From Marvania coccoides (lineage: Eukaryota; Chlorophyta; Trebouxiophyceae; Chlorellales; Chlorellaceae), in NCBI GenBank assembly GCA_963854735.1, contig OY978103.1, forward strand, positions 310,001-374,000: a DNA stretch of 64,000 nt. The letters are read 5' to 3'. Of the stretch, positions 1-11,709 are shown one piece after another. A model generated the notes under the pieces. It did not search any database. It was not told the origin of the DNA and saw only the letters and a list, made by a program, of their open reading frames with translations. The stretch's first letter is position 1; each line of letters starts with the position of its first letter. The position numbers and the translations under genes were made by a program.

Positions 1-52
1 CATTCCTTCGGGGTCTTTGTTTTATTTTTAATTGATTTTTTGGACGACACAG

Positions 53-412
53 GTGCTGCCTTTCGCTGATGATGACACTGTGGGCCAGCTCGAGGCCAAC
101 ATCGCAGCGGCTGGATCCGTGAGCTCGATGCTCCGCAACGGCTTGTCTCCCAGGGAAATCACGCAGACGCTGCTGGCGGGGCTGGGGTGCTCTGACCCTG
201 GATTTTCTATGGAACCGCGCTTTGGGCCGTGCGAGCCCGATGATCTGCGGAACCGCATGGCCTCTGCAGTGGCTGCGCTGGGAGAGAAGGAGGTGAAGTC
301 GATCATTGAGGAGCAGGGGCGGATTGAGGTCACGTGCGAGTTCTGCCGCGACGTCTACCACTTTGAGGAGCCAGAGATCATGGGAATGCTGCAGTCGGCA
401 GAGAACTTGTGA
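53..412 (+). CDS. HSP33: HSP33 redox-regulated chaperone, C-terminal exon
   Basis: This is the last exon of a gene that begins left of the window. The acceptor (..gacacag) is at 51-52 and the stop TGA at 410-412, leaving about 119 residues. It matches the C-terminal part of Hsp33, the holdase chaperone switched on by oxidation, including the region before the zinc site and the CEFC (CxxC) motif followed by a YHF motif. The usual upstream CxC pair is reduced to one cysteine, in GPCEPDD, so the classical four-Cys zinc switch is incomplete. Algal and kinetoplastid Hsp33 homologues are known; whether this Cys change is typical of algal ones I could not check. Family assignment is firm; redox behaviour is inferred. 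Confidence 0.85.
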   Translation: MLPFADDDTVGQLEANIAAAGSVSSMLRNGLSPREITQTLLAGLGCSDPGFSMEPRFGPCEPDDLRNRMASAVAALGEKEVKSIIEEQGRIEVTCEFCRDVYHFEEPEIMGMLQSAENL

Positions 413-569
413 TCGCAGCTAGGAGGAAGGAGGGTTTTCCTCCTTTCAAGGTATGCTTGGCTGCAACTGCTCCACCACACACATGCACAAGTTGGATGGC
501 TGGGGGTGGCCAGCCATGGCTGGCTGGCGGTGGTTTTTATTTTTTTTGTATTTTTTGTATTTTAATTAA

Positions 570-602
<33 letters not shown>

Positions 603-682
603 TAGGGAACCTAGAAAATTTAAATGCACGAGATCATCAAGCTTTTGCGTTGTTTATTCGATCACATTTAATTTCAAAACCC

Positions 683-1932
683 ATGAATATCGAAGAACAG
701 GCAGCTCTCGACTTCTTGCAGTCCGATGAAAATGCAGCGCAATTTTTAGCTCGCTCAGTTTTGGATCGGCTGCCCACAGGCGTGCCAATCTTGGACCGCC
801 AGTCGGCGGTGAGAGGCAACCACGTTGTCGAAATTTGCGGCCTTGCTGGCACTGGGAAAACCGAGATGCTGTATAGCGTAAGACTTTTCTCGTTTTCCCC
901 CCACGCTGGGCTAGGGTATGAAGCTAAAAACTCGCTCCTAGGAACTTGTCTTCTTGCAGGTCCTTGCCTCTTGCGTTCTACCGCCAAGCCTGGATGGCGT
1001 GTCGTACGGCGGCCAGGGCAGCAACGTTCTCTTCTTTGATCTCGACAGCAAATTCGATATCGTGAGGGTGGCTGAAATCCTGCAGAGCAGGGTGGCAGCG
1101 GCAACCCACATGCAGGCAGGGTGAGCCAACTTTGAGCTGCTGTTTTTGTGCATTTGCGGCGGAACTTGTCGGATTCTACATCAATATATTTTCCCTTGAC
1201 TTTCTTTGTTTTTTTCTCTCTTTTCAGCCAAGAACACGATGCAGTGGCTGACGTTGTTCGTAGCGCTGTTGGCCGCCTTCACATCATCACCTGCCCCTCT
1301 TCATTCCACCTGTTAGCGGCCCTCAAAGTCATCAAGCCCATAGCGCAGGAGCTGATGGCCCAGCCTGGTGGCCTGGCTGCGGTACTAGTGGACAACGTGG
1401 CAGCGCATTATTACTCAGACAGGGCAATACGGGGGGCAGGCAGCGCAGCGACAGGCCCATTATGGGGGGGGAGCAGTGCGGCGCTGACGCTGGTGCGGGT
1501 TCACACTGCCATGGCGGCAGGACTGAAGCAGCTGCAGCTGGCGCTGCGAGTTCCAATCATTGCCACTAAGCACACGCTCACAACTGGTAAATAACGCTTT
1601 TAGAAGTTTGAAGACGCCCTTTTCTTCATGAAATGGAAGGAAATTCTCTGGTTTACGCTAATAATTTACATTTACATTTTATTAAGGCTCACCATTTCAA
1701 CAATGCATGGGGTGCAGAGCCGTGGAGGAGCGACGAATGGGGCGTTCGAGACGTAATGCTGAAGCCGTGGCAGGACCTGGTGACCCATAGACTGGTTCTC
1801 CGGCGAATGGGCGGTGGAGGTGTCGGAGCTGCACAGTCATCACAATCGAGACTCGTAGCTCGCTGGATCAAACCAGACGTGCCGGTGGAAGACAGGTATA
1901 GCATAACAATAGACGGTGTAACGCCAGGCTAG
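683..1932 (+). CDS. XRCC2: XRCC2-like RAD51 paralogue (homologous recombination)
   Basis: Four exons are proposed: 683-877, 960-1120, 1228-1586 and 1718-1932, giving 309 aa (human XRCC2 is 280). The Walker A motif GLAGTGKTEMLYS ends exon 1 (residues about 53-65) and is almost the XRCC2 form. Exon 2 carries NVLFFDLDSKFD, matching the strand after Walker A. The last exon has LKPWQDLVTHRLVL, matching the C-terminal AWQQLVKHR block of XRCC2. The acceptor at 1716-1717 was chosen because the more obvious AG at 1685-1686 does not keep phase. XRCC2 acts in the RAD51 paralogue complex BCDX2 in recombinational repair in the nucleus. The start ATG at 683 gives MNIEEQAALDFLQ. Confidence is high for identity and moderate for the last intron. 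Confidence 0.85.
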
Positions 1933-2272
1933 CTACTAGCCTCGGAAGGAAAATTTTCACGTTTTCCGCATGGAACAGCTGCGGTGACGGGAGCTTGATG
2001 GCGATTAATGCTCATTTTTTTAATTCAACCAACCCAATTTAAGTTTTTGCCTCAAGAGCAATTTGTGTAGTTAAGGTGTGTCGGAGCTCTTACAAAAGCT
2101 CCACAGGAACATCACTCGAGTTCGACCCAACCCAACTCTCGAGAGTTAAATTGTGAACTTCCTTTCACCTGAATTAATTTGGGAAGTCTTCATATTACAC
2201 CCTTGAGATCTTATTAGTATAAATTCGCGCATATATAATTTTTGCCATCACGATTTTTATATTATTCTCTTG
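1933..2272. other. Intergenic, no gene seen
   Basis: This AT-rich spacer separates XRCC2 and the gamma-glutamyl hydrolase gene, both on +. A TATA-like ATATATAATTT lies near 2230, about 40 bp before the start codon of the downstream gene. No coding signal was seen on either strand. Confidence 0.5.
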
Positions 2273-3857
2273 ATGAGGCGTGCAAGCGTGGTTGCGATGC
2301 TGCTCGCCCTAGTGGTGGTGCCAGCTAATGCTCGCGCCAACTGGCAGGACCGCATCTCCGATCTGCTGGACAAGCAGAAGTACAAGACCAACGCCCCACT
2401 GATTGGCGTAATTTCTCAGCCGCACCACCACAGACACCACCAGGACTCGCAGACCATCTCTGGGCCCTTGGTATCGTGGATTGAGTCGGCAGGCGGGAGA
2501 GTGGTGCCCATCAGGTGAATTTTAGAAGATGAAAGGCTGGCGGCAATAATTATTATAAACGACACTGCTGACAAAATCGCATAGTTGCCCCTTTTACCTA
2601 TCCCCGAGCATTTCACAGGTTTAATGCTCCTTGGGAAGAAATAGAAAAGGCGTTTAGGACTCTCAATGGCCTTGTTCTCCCCGTGAGTCATAGATATTTT
2701 TTTCTCTTTCAATTTCCTATGTCTATGCACGCACTGCTTACGTTATTTATTTTCTTCACCTGAAATACAGGGCGGGTCGGGCGAGTTATGGTACGGCCAT
2801 CCTTTCTTCGACACCGCAGCCCGGCTGCTGCAGCTTGCCAAGGACTCCAACGACGCCGGCGACATCTTCCCGGTGTTTGGAATCTGCCTGGGCTTTGAGA
2901 CCCTGCACATTCTCATTTCTAACCGCACCAGAGAGGATCTGCTAGTGCCCGCTGCTGGCCAAGAGTCTGCTCCCAACACCCTCGAATACAAAGAAGAGGC
3001 GGACTCCAGCCTCTTTTTCAGGACGTGGACGGTATGTTTATTATTTTTTTTTAATTCCAAAGCGACTCATCCCTTATCCCTTTATGAATGAACTCGAATG
3101 TCCCTCTTGGTTCGATATGCGTAGGATGCGTTGATGGATGAGGCAGAGCAGCCTGAGCTTGAGCCCACTTTTAATGCGCACGAATGGGCGGTGCCTCCCT
3201 CTGCGTTTGATGACGTCAAGGCGCTCAGGGAGGAGCTCACCATCCTCACGACATCCACAGACGCGTAAGATTAATGAATGGTATTTTTGCTCCGAAAAGC
3301 TGAATATAAACACTGAAATATCCTTGTTTAACATATAATAAAACAATTTATTGTATTCCTATTGCAGGGCTGGCGCTGAATACGTCTCCACGGTAGAGGG
3401 AAGGCGGTACCCATGGTTCGCCACACAATGGCACCCCGAGAAGCCGCCTTATGAGTTCGCAGACGCGAGCATGCCTCACACCAGGACCGCCATCGACGCT
3501 GCTACCGCCTGCGCCTCTCTTTTCGTAGACATCGCTCGCCTGAACTCAGTGTCCATCCCCTACGCTGATCAGGTTCAAGTGGTGGTCAACAACTACGATC
3601 GCGAGTTCTTGGCTGCAGATGGGCCTCAAGACAAAGACGATCCGCTGCCAGACACGCTGTGGTTCATGCCGCAGCCCAAGAACCCAAGGAAAGACCCTGA
3701 AGACTTTCCTTACAGCGCGTTCGACGCCACCACATCTGTGGGTGAATCTAAGAAAGAGCCAGCGCGAGCAGGAGTGGTGGGCAACCGAGCGATGCTGCCT
3801 CAGAAGATTGCAAAGGGCTCTTCGGTTGGCGCTGTGTTGCAGCAGCAGGAAGAGTGA
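2273..3857 (+). CDS. GGH: Gamma-glutamyl hydrolase (folate polyglutamate hydrolase)
   Basis: Five exons (2273-2514, 2619-2682, 2771-3031, 3125-3264, 3368-3857) encode 398 aa. Residues 1 to about 23 are a signal peptide (MRRASVVAMLLALVVVPANA). The class I glutamine-amidotransferase-like fold is evident: NAPLIGVISQP near the N-terminus, LPGGSGELWYGHPFF, the nucleophile Cys141 in FGICLGFE and catalytic His258 in TQWHPEKPPYE. The enzyme (EC 3.4.19.9) removes gamma-linked glutamates from folylpolyglutamates, normally in the vacuole or secretory system, which fits the signal peptide. All five junctions keep phase. The C-terminal ~60 residues after the domain are polar and unremarkable. An upstream in-frame TTG at 2270 is not needed. 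Confidence is high. Confidence 0.92.
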
Positions 3858-4049
3858 ATAAATAATGTACATCTCTATAATTAGCTTGGGTTGGAGTACA
3901 ACATCTCCCAATTTTGATTGTTGGTGAAGCGGCAATTTTGAGAAGCCTTTTGTACGAGAGGGCATAAGCATATTTTTGATTAAAATAACAAATTATTTCT
4001 TTTTGCTATTGGTTTTTTAAGCTGCTGATATTACTAACTGAAGGTTTGT

Positions 4050-6944
4050 CTAAGCGTTTTGCCGCTGTGCTGCCTCCCTTTCGGGAGGGAAGTGCCCTTC
4101 GTCATCTATCGCCGCCGACCCTCCTTCAGCGCCGCTCCCCCCAAACCCGCGCGCTTGCAAGTTTTGCGTCAGCTCTGACAGCATGGATGCAAACGCCAGC
4201 TCCTTCTGCTCCACGGCTGCTGCCTGCTGCGCCTGCTGGGCCAGCTGCGCCTTGAGCCCCTCCACCTCTGATGCTAGCGAGCCATCGCGCGACACCTGGC
4301 CGCTTATCCGCCCCTGCAGCATGGTGGAAGCCCGTCGCAGCCCAGCAATTGCCTCCTCTGCTTGAGATTTCACCCCACGGACGTGTTCGCGCGCTGTTTG
4401 CTCGAGCGCTGCCATGTCGGAAATGTACTGTCGCTCCGCCGCAGCCTGCCGCACCTGCAGCAAGATTAGCTCCTGCTGCGCGCGCTCAGCCGCAAGGGAG
4501 TTCGCAGTCGCCTCGGCGCGCACTTGCCGGCACCGACTCAGCACTGTGTCGGTGCGCAGAGCCAGATCTTGGGATTCGTCGTAAGAAGCTGCACTGTTTA
4601 ACACTCCCAGGGTGGCTTCAACACGGGAAAGCAGAGCCAGCAGGTCAGCCTGCCGGCCGCGCGCAGCATCTTTGCTAACAGCAGCTGCTGCGGCCATGAG
4701 GCGCTCAAGATCTGCAGCCAGTTTGTCTGCGCGGCGGAGGTGAGCTTCCGCAGTGGTAGCAGCGGCAAGCTTAGCCTGCTCCATTTCCTCGGCGAGTTCG
4801 CCCAAGCGCGAAAGATGGCCCCGCCCTTCGTCCTCAGCAGCGGCACAGCGCTGCTCCATCGCACGGGTGCGGTCTGCAGACTCCTCCACCTCAGCCTCGG
4901 CCTGAACTAGCTTGAACTTGAGTCTCTCCACCTCGCTGCCACACTCTTCCAGCCTCTGCCGACTTTTTTCAGCTGCCACATCCGCCTCCGCGCGCTGCTG
5001 CTTCAGCGCCTTGACCTCTTCTGCTGCACCTTTCTGAGCCACCAATGATGCTTCCAGGGCGAATGCAACATCTCGTCCACGCTGTACCTCAGCTGCCAGG
5101 CCCTCGGCAGCCGCAGTGGTGGCAGCATCGGTCCGTTTGCGCTGCTCCTCCATCTCCCGCTTTGCACCAGCCAACTGCAGCTTCAGGTCGCGCACCTCGC
5201 CCTGGCACCGCTCCAGATCTTTAGCGTATTCGTCAAACTTGAGCTTGTGAATGCCTGAGGCGTGCTCAGCACTCGCAGCACGCTCTTTGTGCTCCGACAC
5301 CGTGGCTGCCGCTGCGCGCGCCTGCTCCCGCGCCTGCAGCAGCTCTCTCTCCATCGCATCTATGCGAACCTGGGACTCACGCACCACCGCAGCTCTGGTG
5401 GCTTCCACCGCAGCCTGCGCCTCGGCGTCTCGCGCGGCAGCCCTCGCCTCCAGCAAGCGCAAATGCTCGCTGCGAGGAATGTAGTCCAGCAGCGAGGCAA
5501 TGTAGCCCCTAGGCACGCCAATGGACGAATTGGCGGCCTCGACCTGCCCTGGGCGGGCTGCATGAGCCAGCTGCAGCTCCAGGTCTTGAATGCGCCGCTG
5601 GTGACGCTCCACTGCCACCTCCACTGCAGCAGCGGTGCGCTCCTCAAACCGCGCTTCAGCCACTTGCAAGTCACTGGCCGTGCGCCTGCGCGCCTCCTCC
5701 ACCCTACGCCGCCCCTCTGCGACCTTCTCCCGTAGGGCAGCGATGGTGGCCTCCTGTGCTTCAGCGCGGCGCTCAGAGTCGGCCTGCACGGAGGCCACGA
5801 GGGCTGTGGCGGCCTTGGCTTCGTCAGTCTTGGCCTGGAGTTTGCTGCGGAGGGCGGTGGCTTCGTGCCCGCCGGCCATCAGCTTCAGTTCCGCCCGCTG
5901 CTTCAGCTGCTCACGAGCCGCCTGCAAAACAAAACAATCAAGAAAATTAAGTAAATTAATTGTCGGGCTTGGATTTAATTATTTTTTTTAGCTTCTTTGA
6001 TATCAGAGCAGTACCTTTTCTTCCAGCAGGGTGCCCTGCAGGCGGCCGACCTCCACTCGCAGGCCTCGGCACTCTTGCGCCAACATTGCGCTCTGGGACA
6101 AGGCATCCCTCAGAGCCTCTTCCACCTCCTTGCCCCCAAGGTCCCGCTTCACGGCAGCCTCCAGCTGCTCCCTTGCTGCAGCAAGCTCCTCCTGCAGCGC
6201 GGCAGCGTCACAGCGCGAAACCTCGGCCAGTCTGGCGCACTCCTCATCCATGCCATTTTGGGAGTCTTCAGCCGCTCTCCGGGCGGCTTCCAGCGCCAAA
6301 ACTCGGCTGTCTGTAGCGCGCAAATTGTCGCGGGCCTCCTGGGCGCAACGCTCCGAGGCGGCCAGCCGCTCGCGCAACCGGCGCTGCACCGCAGTCGTCT
6401 GCTCCTCGTGTTGGTGCCGCTCTTCCCGCGCCTGCTGCAGCTCCAGCTCCAGCATGTGGCACTTTCGCTCTGCCCGAGCTGCCTCCTGCGCCCTGGCCTC
6501 CAACTGCGCCCTGAAAAACTCCAGAGACTGCTCCAAATCTGCGCTTTTCAGCGAGGCAGACTTCTGGCAGGCCTGCAGCTGCACTTTGGCGTTGGCTAGC
6601 TCGTGCTCTGCTTTCCTGCGTGCTGCCACCGCCGCCACTGCATCAGTTTCCAGCTGGTAGACCTTGGACTCGAGGCCAGAAATGCGGCTGGTAGCGTGAG
6701 AGGGCGCGCCAGAAGAACGGAGGATCTCCTTGATGGACGACAGCTGCTGCGCAAGGCGCTGCACACGAGGAGCGGTGGAGTCGTGGCGGACCGATTCGTG
6801 GCGAGGGGGCGTGTTGATGGCTGCTGCATCCTCCCAGCTGCCCCGAACAGCATCATTTTTTCGCATCAGCTTCTTTAATAGCCTATCAACCGGGTCCGGC
6901 CTATTGATGCAGGCCTCTTCTTGTTCAGCAAAATACTCGTCCAT
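4050..6944 (-). CDS. Long coiled-coil protein, function unknown
   Basis: Two exons, 6944-6015 and 5921-4050 (transcribed right to left), encode 933 aa. After a short N-terminal segment (MDEYFAEQEEACINRPDP) nearly the whole protein is heptad-rich, charged and full of A, E, R, Q and L, as in a long parallel coiled coil. There are short breaks around the GVPRGYIASLLDYIPRSEHL region and near SASYDESQDLALRTDTVL. No catalytic motif was seen. Such proteins in algae are often centrosomal, basal-body or Golgi tethers, but nothing here decides between these. The frame stays open upstream, with another in-frame ATG at 7025, so the N-terminus could be 27 residues longer. The gene is divergent from LYRM7, with 257 bp between the start codons. 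Confidence 0.75.
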
Positions 6945-7036
6945 CGTGCAGCGTGCAAGGCTGTGCAGGTTGGACAGGTGGGTCAATCGTAAATCATTTT
7001 TGGGGGGCTGGTCGTTATCCAGCATCAAGGCCCAAA

Positions 7037-7050
7037 GGGGGGGGGGGGGG
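7037..7050. repeat. Poly-G tract, 14 bp
   Basis: A homopolymer run of 14 G lies in the divergent spacer between the coiled-coil gene and LYRM7. Similar G/C runs occur at 37328 (12 G, in an intron), 40509 (19 C) and 50871 (17 C, next to a splice acceptor). Confidence 0.9.
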
Positions 7051-7201
7051 CGACGCGTAACGCTTGAAGACCGTTCAAAAAATAAAGTCAATAGAAAGCT
7101 TGAAGCGCTAAAAAAAAAAAAAGCGCTAGCTGGCCCAGTTAATGCCTTCCCTTCATTTTCATTTATTAATAATTCATTAATCAATCGATCAGCAGCACTG
7201 G

Positions 7202-7823
7202 ATGGCGCAGAAGAGCCTGCAGGTGTACAGAGCGTTGCTACGATCGGCTTGTCAAGGTATTTTTTTTAATCTTTCGAACGCAAACCTTTTGTCTGAGCAT
7301 ATAATTCGTCAAATTTGGAATATATGTTTGCATCGTGCAGCATTTAAAGAGGATGTAGGCATGTTGGCTGCTGCACGACAAGAAATTAGAAGTAAAATGG
7401 AGGTGAGCTCAACTCTATTTTGCAGCCTTTAAACACGTCCACTGTCTCACGGCATGCCACAATTGCGTATATTCCATGTGCAGGGCGCTCGCAGCGTGGC
7501 AGATGCAGCCGAGCTAGAGCAGATGCAGGCGGAGGGCCTGGAGGCGGCGGAGTTTTTGCGTTCAGCCATTGTGCAGGCTACTGTCAACGACCGCGGTAAT
7601 TTTCGTGAGTTTTAAGAAGGGAGAGGTGGAGAAGAGAGTGTTTTGGGAGCGTAGGGATTTAGGATATAGACATGCGGTGAATTGACGCTCTCTCCTTATT
7701 TCTTTATCTTGCGCAGAAGTGCCCATTGCTCCAGATCAAGTGGGCGCGCTAGTGGAAGAAGTGGAGCCGGGAATGCCGCTGCCTCGGGAAAGAAGAAAAA
7801 AGAAGCCCGCCGCCGCCAAGTGA
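7202..7823 (+). CDS. LYR-motif complex III assembly factor (LYRM7/MZM1-like)
   Basis: Four exons (7202-7256, 7341-7402, 7484-7604, 7717-7823) encode 114 aa. The N-terminus, VYRALLRSACQ, holds an LYR-type motif (here VYR). AFKEDVGMLAAARQEIRSKME matches the first helices of LYRM7. Exon 3 has EAAEFLRSAIVQATVN, aligning with LLLRTSVIQG of LYRM7. The C-terminus has EVPIAPDQ, like the ENVPYCDAP block, then a basic tail RRKKKPAAAK. LYRM7/Mzm1 binds the Rieske Fe-S protein in the mitochondrial matrix before its insertion into complex III. All junctions are in phase. For the third intron I used the donor GTGAGT at 7605 rather than GTAATT at 7596, because it preserves phase into EVPIAP. Size and pattern fit the family well. 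Confidence 0.85.
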
Positions 7824-8834
7824 GATTTATTTCTTTTTTTCTTTACACAAGGAATACTTTCAAAGTATTGGGATATTTTAAATAATAAACACGTCTAGGC
7901 ATCTAAACCTGAGATAATCAAGGATCGCAATCATCGTGCAATTAAATGCATCTCAAAAAATCCCAGACGAGTGAATGCGCAAGGAAGACTCGGCAGTTGA
8001 GATTATTGAACCAGCACTGCCAGCTGCAGCAGGGAGCAACGCTCGCTGAAAAGCAGACGCCGGCTCGTAGTTGAGAATTAATGTTTTCAAAATCGATCTA
8101 GCAAATGTATATAATAATCAGAAAGAGAAGAGAGGGAGAGGAAAAAACGGGCGAATGCTGTTTATTTTCCAAGTTTGCAGATAGAGGTGCTAAACAGAAA
8201 TAACTTAGTATTTTACGCAAGGATGGGAGTCCATCGATCTCCTTGTGCAAAAGAAGGAGGTGCCGACACTTTTGCTCGGCGTGGTGTTGAGCAATGTCGT
8301 TCGTTTTGGGAAAGAACGCCGCTTAATTCAAGAGGCACTGTCTTTCGACAGAAAAAGTAAAAAAACGGAGAAAAAGTGAGAAATGTAGTCTGGAAAAGGG
8401 AGAAAAGAGACAGGTACGTTGTAAAAATAAAGCCAAAATGGAGAAAGAAAGACGGACAGACAAGGGCCGGTGGCAGAAAATAGGAATTCGATTAGAAGGA
8501 AGCTCAAAGCTGAAAGCCATGAGGCAAGGAAACAAGAACTCGACAAATAACATGCAGAGATGGTTAACTCGACAGGGATGAACGATGGGAAATAATGCAT
8601 TAAAGAAGAGGGGGGGGGAAAGGAGGCGCTTTAAGATTTCACCTAAATGTGGTTGGCGATAAGCTGGGCCAACCTCAGCACCAGCATCACCCACAGTGGA
8701 TAAGCAATTTTCATTTCGATCGTCTCACTATTAGCAGATAAAAAGCAAATATTATTATTTTGAAAGAGAAAAGAGAAAAGAGAAAACAGTAAAAGGCTCC
8801 GGCTGGCAGGAAAGAAAGCGACATCTCTTTGACC
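7824..8834. other. Intergenic, no convincing gene
   Basis: This gap of about 1 kb lies between convergent genes. It has a purine-rich (A/G) stretch at about 8370-8480. A short + strand frame at about 8205-8378 (..LLVQKKEVPTLLLGVVLSN..) looks faintly protein-like, but it has no visible splice partners and no known motif. It could be a gene remnant or chance. Confidence 0.4.
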
Positions 8835-10309
8835 TTACTGCATACGACCATAGCCTGTAAAATCGCCCGCCAACGGGCTGTCGGCGGAGGCGAACGGGGA
8901 GGGGGCGTGGACGCGGGCGGGGGAGGAGGAAAAGGCGCCACCCTGCGACGACCCCCCTGCCATGTGCTGCTGCCTGCCCAATGTGTCCTGCTCCACTCTC
9001 CTCCCCAGCGCCTGTAGAATGCGCTGCAGCGCCTCCTGCGCAGCGGCTTTTTGCGCCACCGCGGCGCGCGCTGCCGCCGCCGCGTCCACCGCCGCAGCCT
9101 GCATATCGTTCGTCCTCAGCATCAACCGAGAGGGGTCAAACCCGCTGGTACTAGTGGATCCACCACCATCGCTGAACTGCGGGTGGAAGGCGTCCAGCCC
9201 GGAAGGCGTCCCGATGCTGCCTGCGCTGCTGAGGCTGCTGAGCGACGTCAGGCGCAGCAGCTCGGGGGTGCTTCCGGGGGATTCTGACCGAGAAGAATTG
9301 CCCGTGGACGCCAACAGTCCCTGCAGAATGGATGCAGGGGTGGCGGGAGGGTCGTAGGACGCTGCTGGGGGGCCCAGCTGTGGAGAGGTGGGGCCTCCGC
9401 TGCCGCCGATGGGCCCGGCAGCCGTGGGCTCCCTCAGCTGATCCACTGTGTGCGCGAAGAAGCAGACCGAGCGCGTGCATGCGGCGCCCTCTTTGCAGAG
9501 GGTGGTGCGGTAGCGAGCTGGATGAAGCCAGCACTCAAAGACGCCGTGGGCAAAGTGGCACGAGTCGCCGCGCTTGCATACGCCCTTGCGGAATTCGGGG
9601 CAGGGCACGCAGCCGTAGGTCCACACCCGGGGGTCACGGCGGCGCGCCTTCTCTCCTGCACAAAAACAGCATGGAAGAGGTGGTTGGAAGTTGGTCGGCC
9701 AGGGTCAGCGAGCACTACAAGTACGAAAAGAGAGAGGGAAGCGTGAGGGGAGGGCAGCTGGGGGCGTCGCGCACCTGGATGGAGGTAGGGGCAGTCAGCC
9801 CATTCGTGGGCTTCGCACAGCAGCGGGCAATCGTCCACCTATGCGAGATTGAAAATTTGAATAATTTAGTCTTCGAAAAAAGGGCTGCATCGAGGCAGTG
9901 GGGGGGCAATTACCTTGAATGAGTACATGCGAAATTCATCGGTCTGAAAAACAGGCGAGTCGGGCTTCAGTTCCCCTTTGCCCGTCAGCACCTGCGAAAA
10001 AGCCGACGTTTGAGCAGTTGGGTGTCAGGACTCACGGAAGGGGACAGAGAGGTGCAATTCAAATTAAAGACGTGTAAAACTCACCTCTGTCGCAGGGCGG
10101 GGGAGGGAGCAGCTTGCAATTTGAAGCTCCGTATCCATCGCATTCCCGTTGAAGCCTCCGAAGATGGACGTCCCGCCGCCATCAGCCTCCATCGAATTTG
10201 CAAAACGCAGTGGTGCTGCAATTCGGTCGGGTGCCTGCGCCTCGGCTCTATTATTGGCCCATTCAAACTGATCGAGCGAAAAAGTTCGGTGAGTGTCCGA
10301 GTACGCCAT
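8835..10309 (-). CDS. RR-type tandem CCCH zinc-finger protein (plant TZF family)
   Basis: Four exons (10309-10085, 9991-9914, 9838-9775, 9655-8835) encode 395 aa. The arginine-rich lead [39 protein letters not shown] is followed by finger 1, C-x7-C-x5-C-x3-H ([19 protein letters not shown], residues about 141-159). Finger 2 is C-x5-C-x4-C-x3-H ([16 protein letters not shown], about 175-190). This is the RR-TZF arrangement of plants, whose members bind RNA in cytoplasmic granules and act in stress and hormone responses. The C-terminal half is low complexity (Ser/Gly/Pro, then an Ala/Gln helix) with no further domain. The ATG at 10309 was chosen because the only in-frame codon upstream is a TTG. 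All phases agree. Specific RNA targets cannot be inferred. Confidence 0.9.
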
Positions 10310-10532
10310 TGCTTCGTGCTGAATCAAATCTCCATTTGTTAAAACATTGTGGCATGCATTCTAATTTATTTAAACTGAAGGAATGGAAGAAGAGGGAAAC
10401 GACATTGGGTGCAAATGTTTAAATGGAAAGGTCTCCTTCGTTTTCTTTTTAAACTGAGACGTGTAGGAGTTGGTTAATCGTCCTTCAGTCATCCCCCTAG
10501 GGGTCTTTGTTTTTTTTTGTGTTTTTTTTTGC

Positions 10533-11709
10533 CTACCCGTCCCTGCGCGTGAACCACAGCACGCGAACCTCCTGCGGCGCCTGCGCCAGCGTGCGCGCTA
10601 GACCAGCGTACTGCGACGGCGCCGTCGCTGTCCCGTCCGCACGATCCAGTCTCGCGTCATACCCCAAGCTGTGCATCTGCACGCCAAAATTCATGACAAC
10701 CCCAGTTAAAAAAACTCGTTTGGGTAGGCCGAAGCGACGAAAGAACCCTTTAAATAATTTAGTTATTTATTTGAATTCTCAAATTTCAAGTTGCTGCTCT
10801 CACCTTGTGCAGCACCACCGTGGCCATGTGCTCAGCCTCCTCTTCGTCCAGCCCCCTCAGCGTTTCGTCTCCCATCCCTTTCACCATCACCACCCCCAGA
10901 GGCTTCAGCGCAGGCCACAGCTGGCTGGTGCACATTGCCAAAACAAACAGCGGGTCCACAGCAGTGCCGCTGCCGCCAACGGGAGAGGAGTGGACCACCG
11001 CTGCGCCCACCCTGCCACGCAACGCAGTGGTGAGCGTGGGCGCAGCCTCCAGCAGCAGCTCATCAAGCTCAGGGGAGGTTGAAGAAGAAGCACCAGCGGC
11101 CTTTGTCTGCGGAGCTATCAATATCAGTGATCGCACCATACGATCAGTGTGCACGCTGTTGGCACATGTGGACATTCGCAGAGCGGTCGCAGCCGGTCCG
11201 CCGACCTCCAGCGCTACAGCTGAATGGTTGAATGCCATGGCGGCGAGCGAAAACCAACCGAATCCTGCGCCAACATCCAATAAAACGGAATTTTCGCCAT
11301 TGGCGTCCAGAAAATCCAGCAGGTCATTGGTGACGTCGGGCTGCCAGAAGCCCTGGCGCTCCAGGGAGCGGCGTAGAGCGCTTCGCGGCGCTACGGCCAT
11401 GCTGAATTGGGATGAGAAAAGGCCTTCCACCCATTTGAAGGAGTCTGGGGCGCCGCGAGAGTTCCATGTGGTGCAGTACTCGCCCAGAGCGCGGGCTTCT
11501 TCTGGGAAAAGGCTAGCTACTGACGGCCATCTTAAACTTTGAAGGCCGGCAGAGCTGTTGGCTGAGCCGCCATGTTTGTAGAAATAGAGGGAGTCTGCAG
11601 ACCGCATGCGGAACATCATGCCGAGAATCAAGCTGAAGAATAGCGATAAACACGCGACAAGGAAGACAGTTTTGCCAAACTTCCTCCTGCGAAAATGAGC
11701 TTTTCCCAT
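10533..11709 (-). CDS. Membrane-anchored FkbM-like methyltransferase
   Basis: Two exons (11709-10804, 10676-10533) encode 349 aa. The N-terminus is basic (MGKAHFRRRKFGK) and then has one hydrophobic segment at about residues 15-34 (TVFLVACLSLFFSLILGMMF), giving a type II membrane topology. The catalytic part carries an AdoMet motif I, VLLDVGAGFGWFSLAAMA, and a following acidic strand (AVALEVGG). The later VMVKGMGDETLRGLDEEE resembles the C-terminal half of FkbM-type methyltransferases. A Golgi or ER sugar or lipid O-methyltransferase is a reasonable inference; the substrate is unknown. The short second exon adds LGYDARLDRADG... and ends VLWFTRRDG. The frame stays open upstream of 11709, but that part looks like untranslated sequence. 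Confidence 0.75.

Noticed and set aside
1633..1717. XRCC2 last exon beginning at the AG at 1685-1686
   Set aside because: That acceptor shifts the frame relative to exon 3. The AG at 1716-1717 keeps phase and the conserved WRSDEWG..LKPWQDLVTH block.
6003..7184. Extended N-terminus of the coiled-coil protein reaching 7184
   Set aside because: The added residues are translated from the divergent spacer, with a poly-G tract read as poly-Pro. Only the ATGs at 7025 or 6944 are reasonable.
8323..8694. Minus-strand Phe/Leu-rich frame as a membrane protein
   Set aside because: It is the complement of a purine-rich tract and shows simple Phe/Leu/Ser composition without helix-like periodicity or a family match.
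9051..9922. Long plus-strand frames opposite the zinc-finger gene
   Set aside because: They are shadows of a GC-rich minus-strand exon and show Arg/Gly/Pro composition without motifs.
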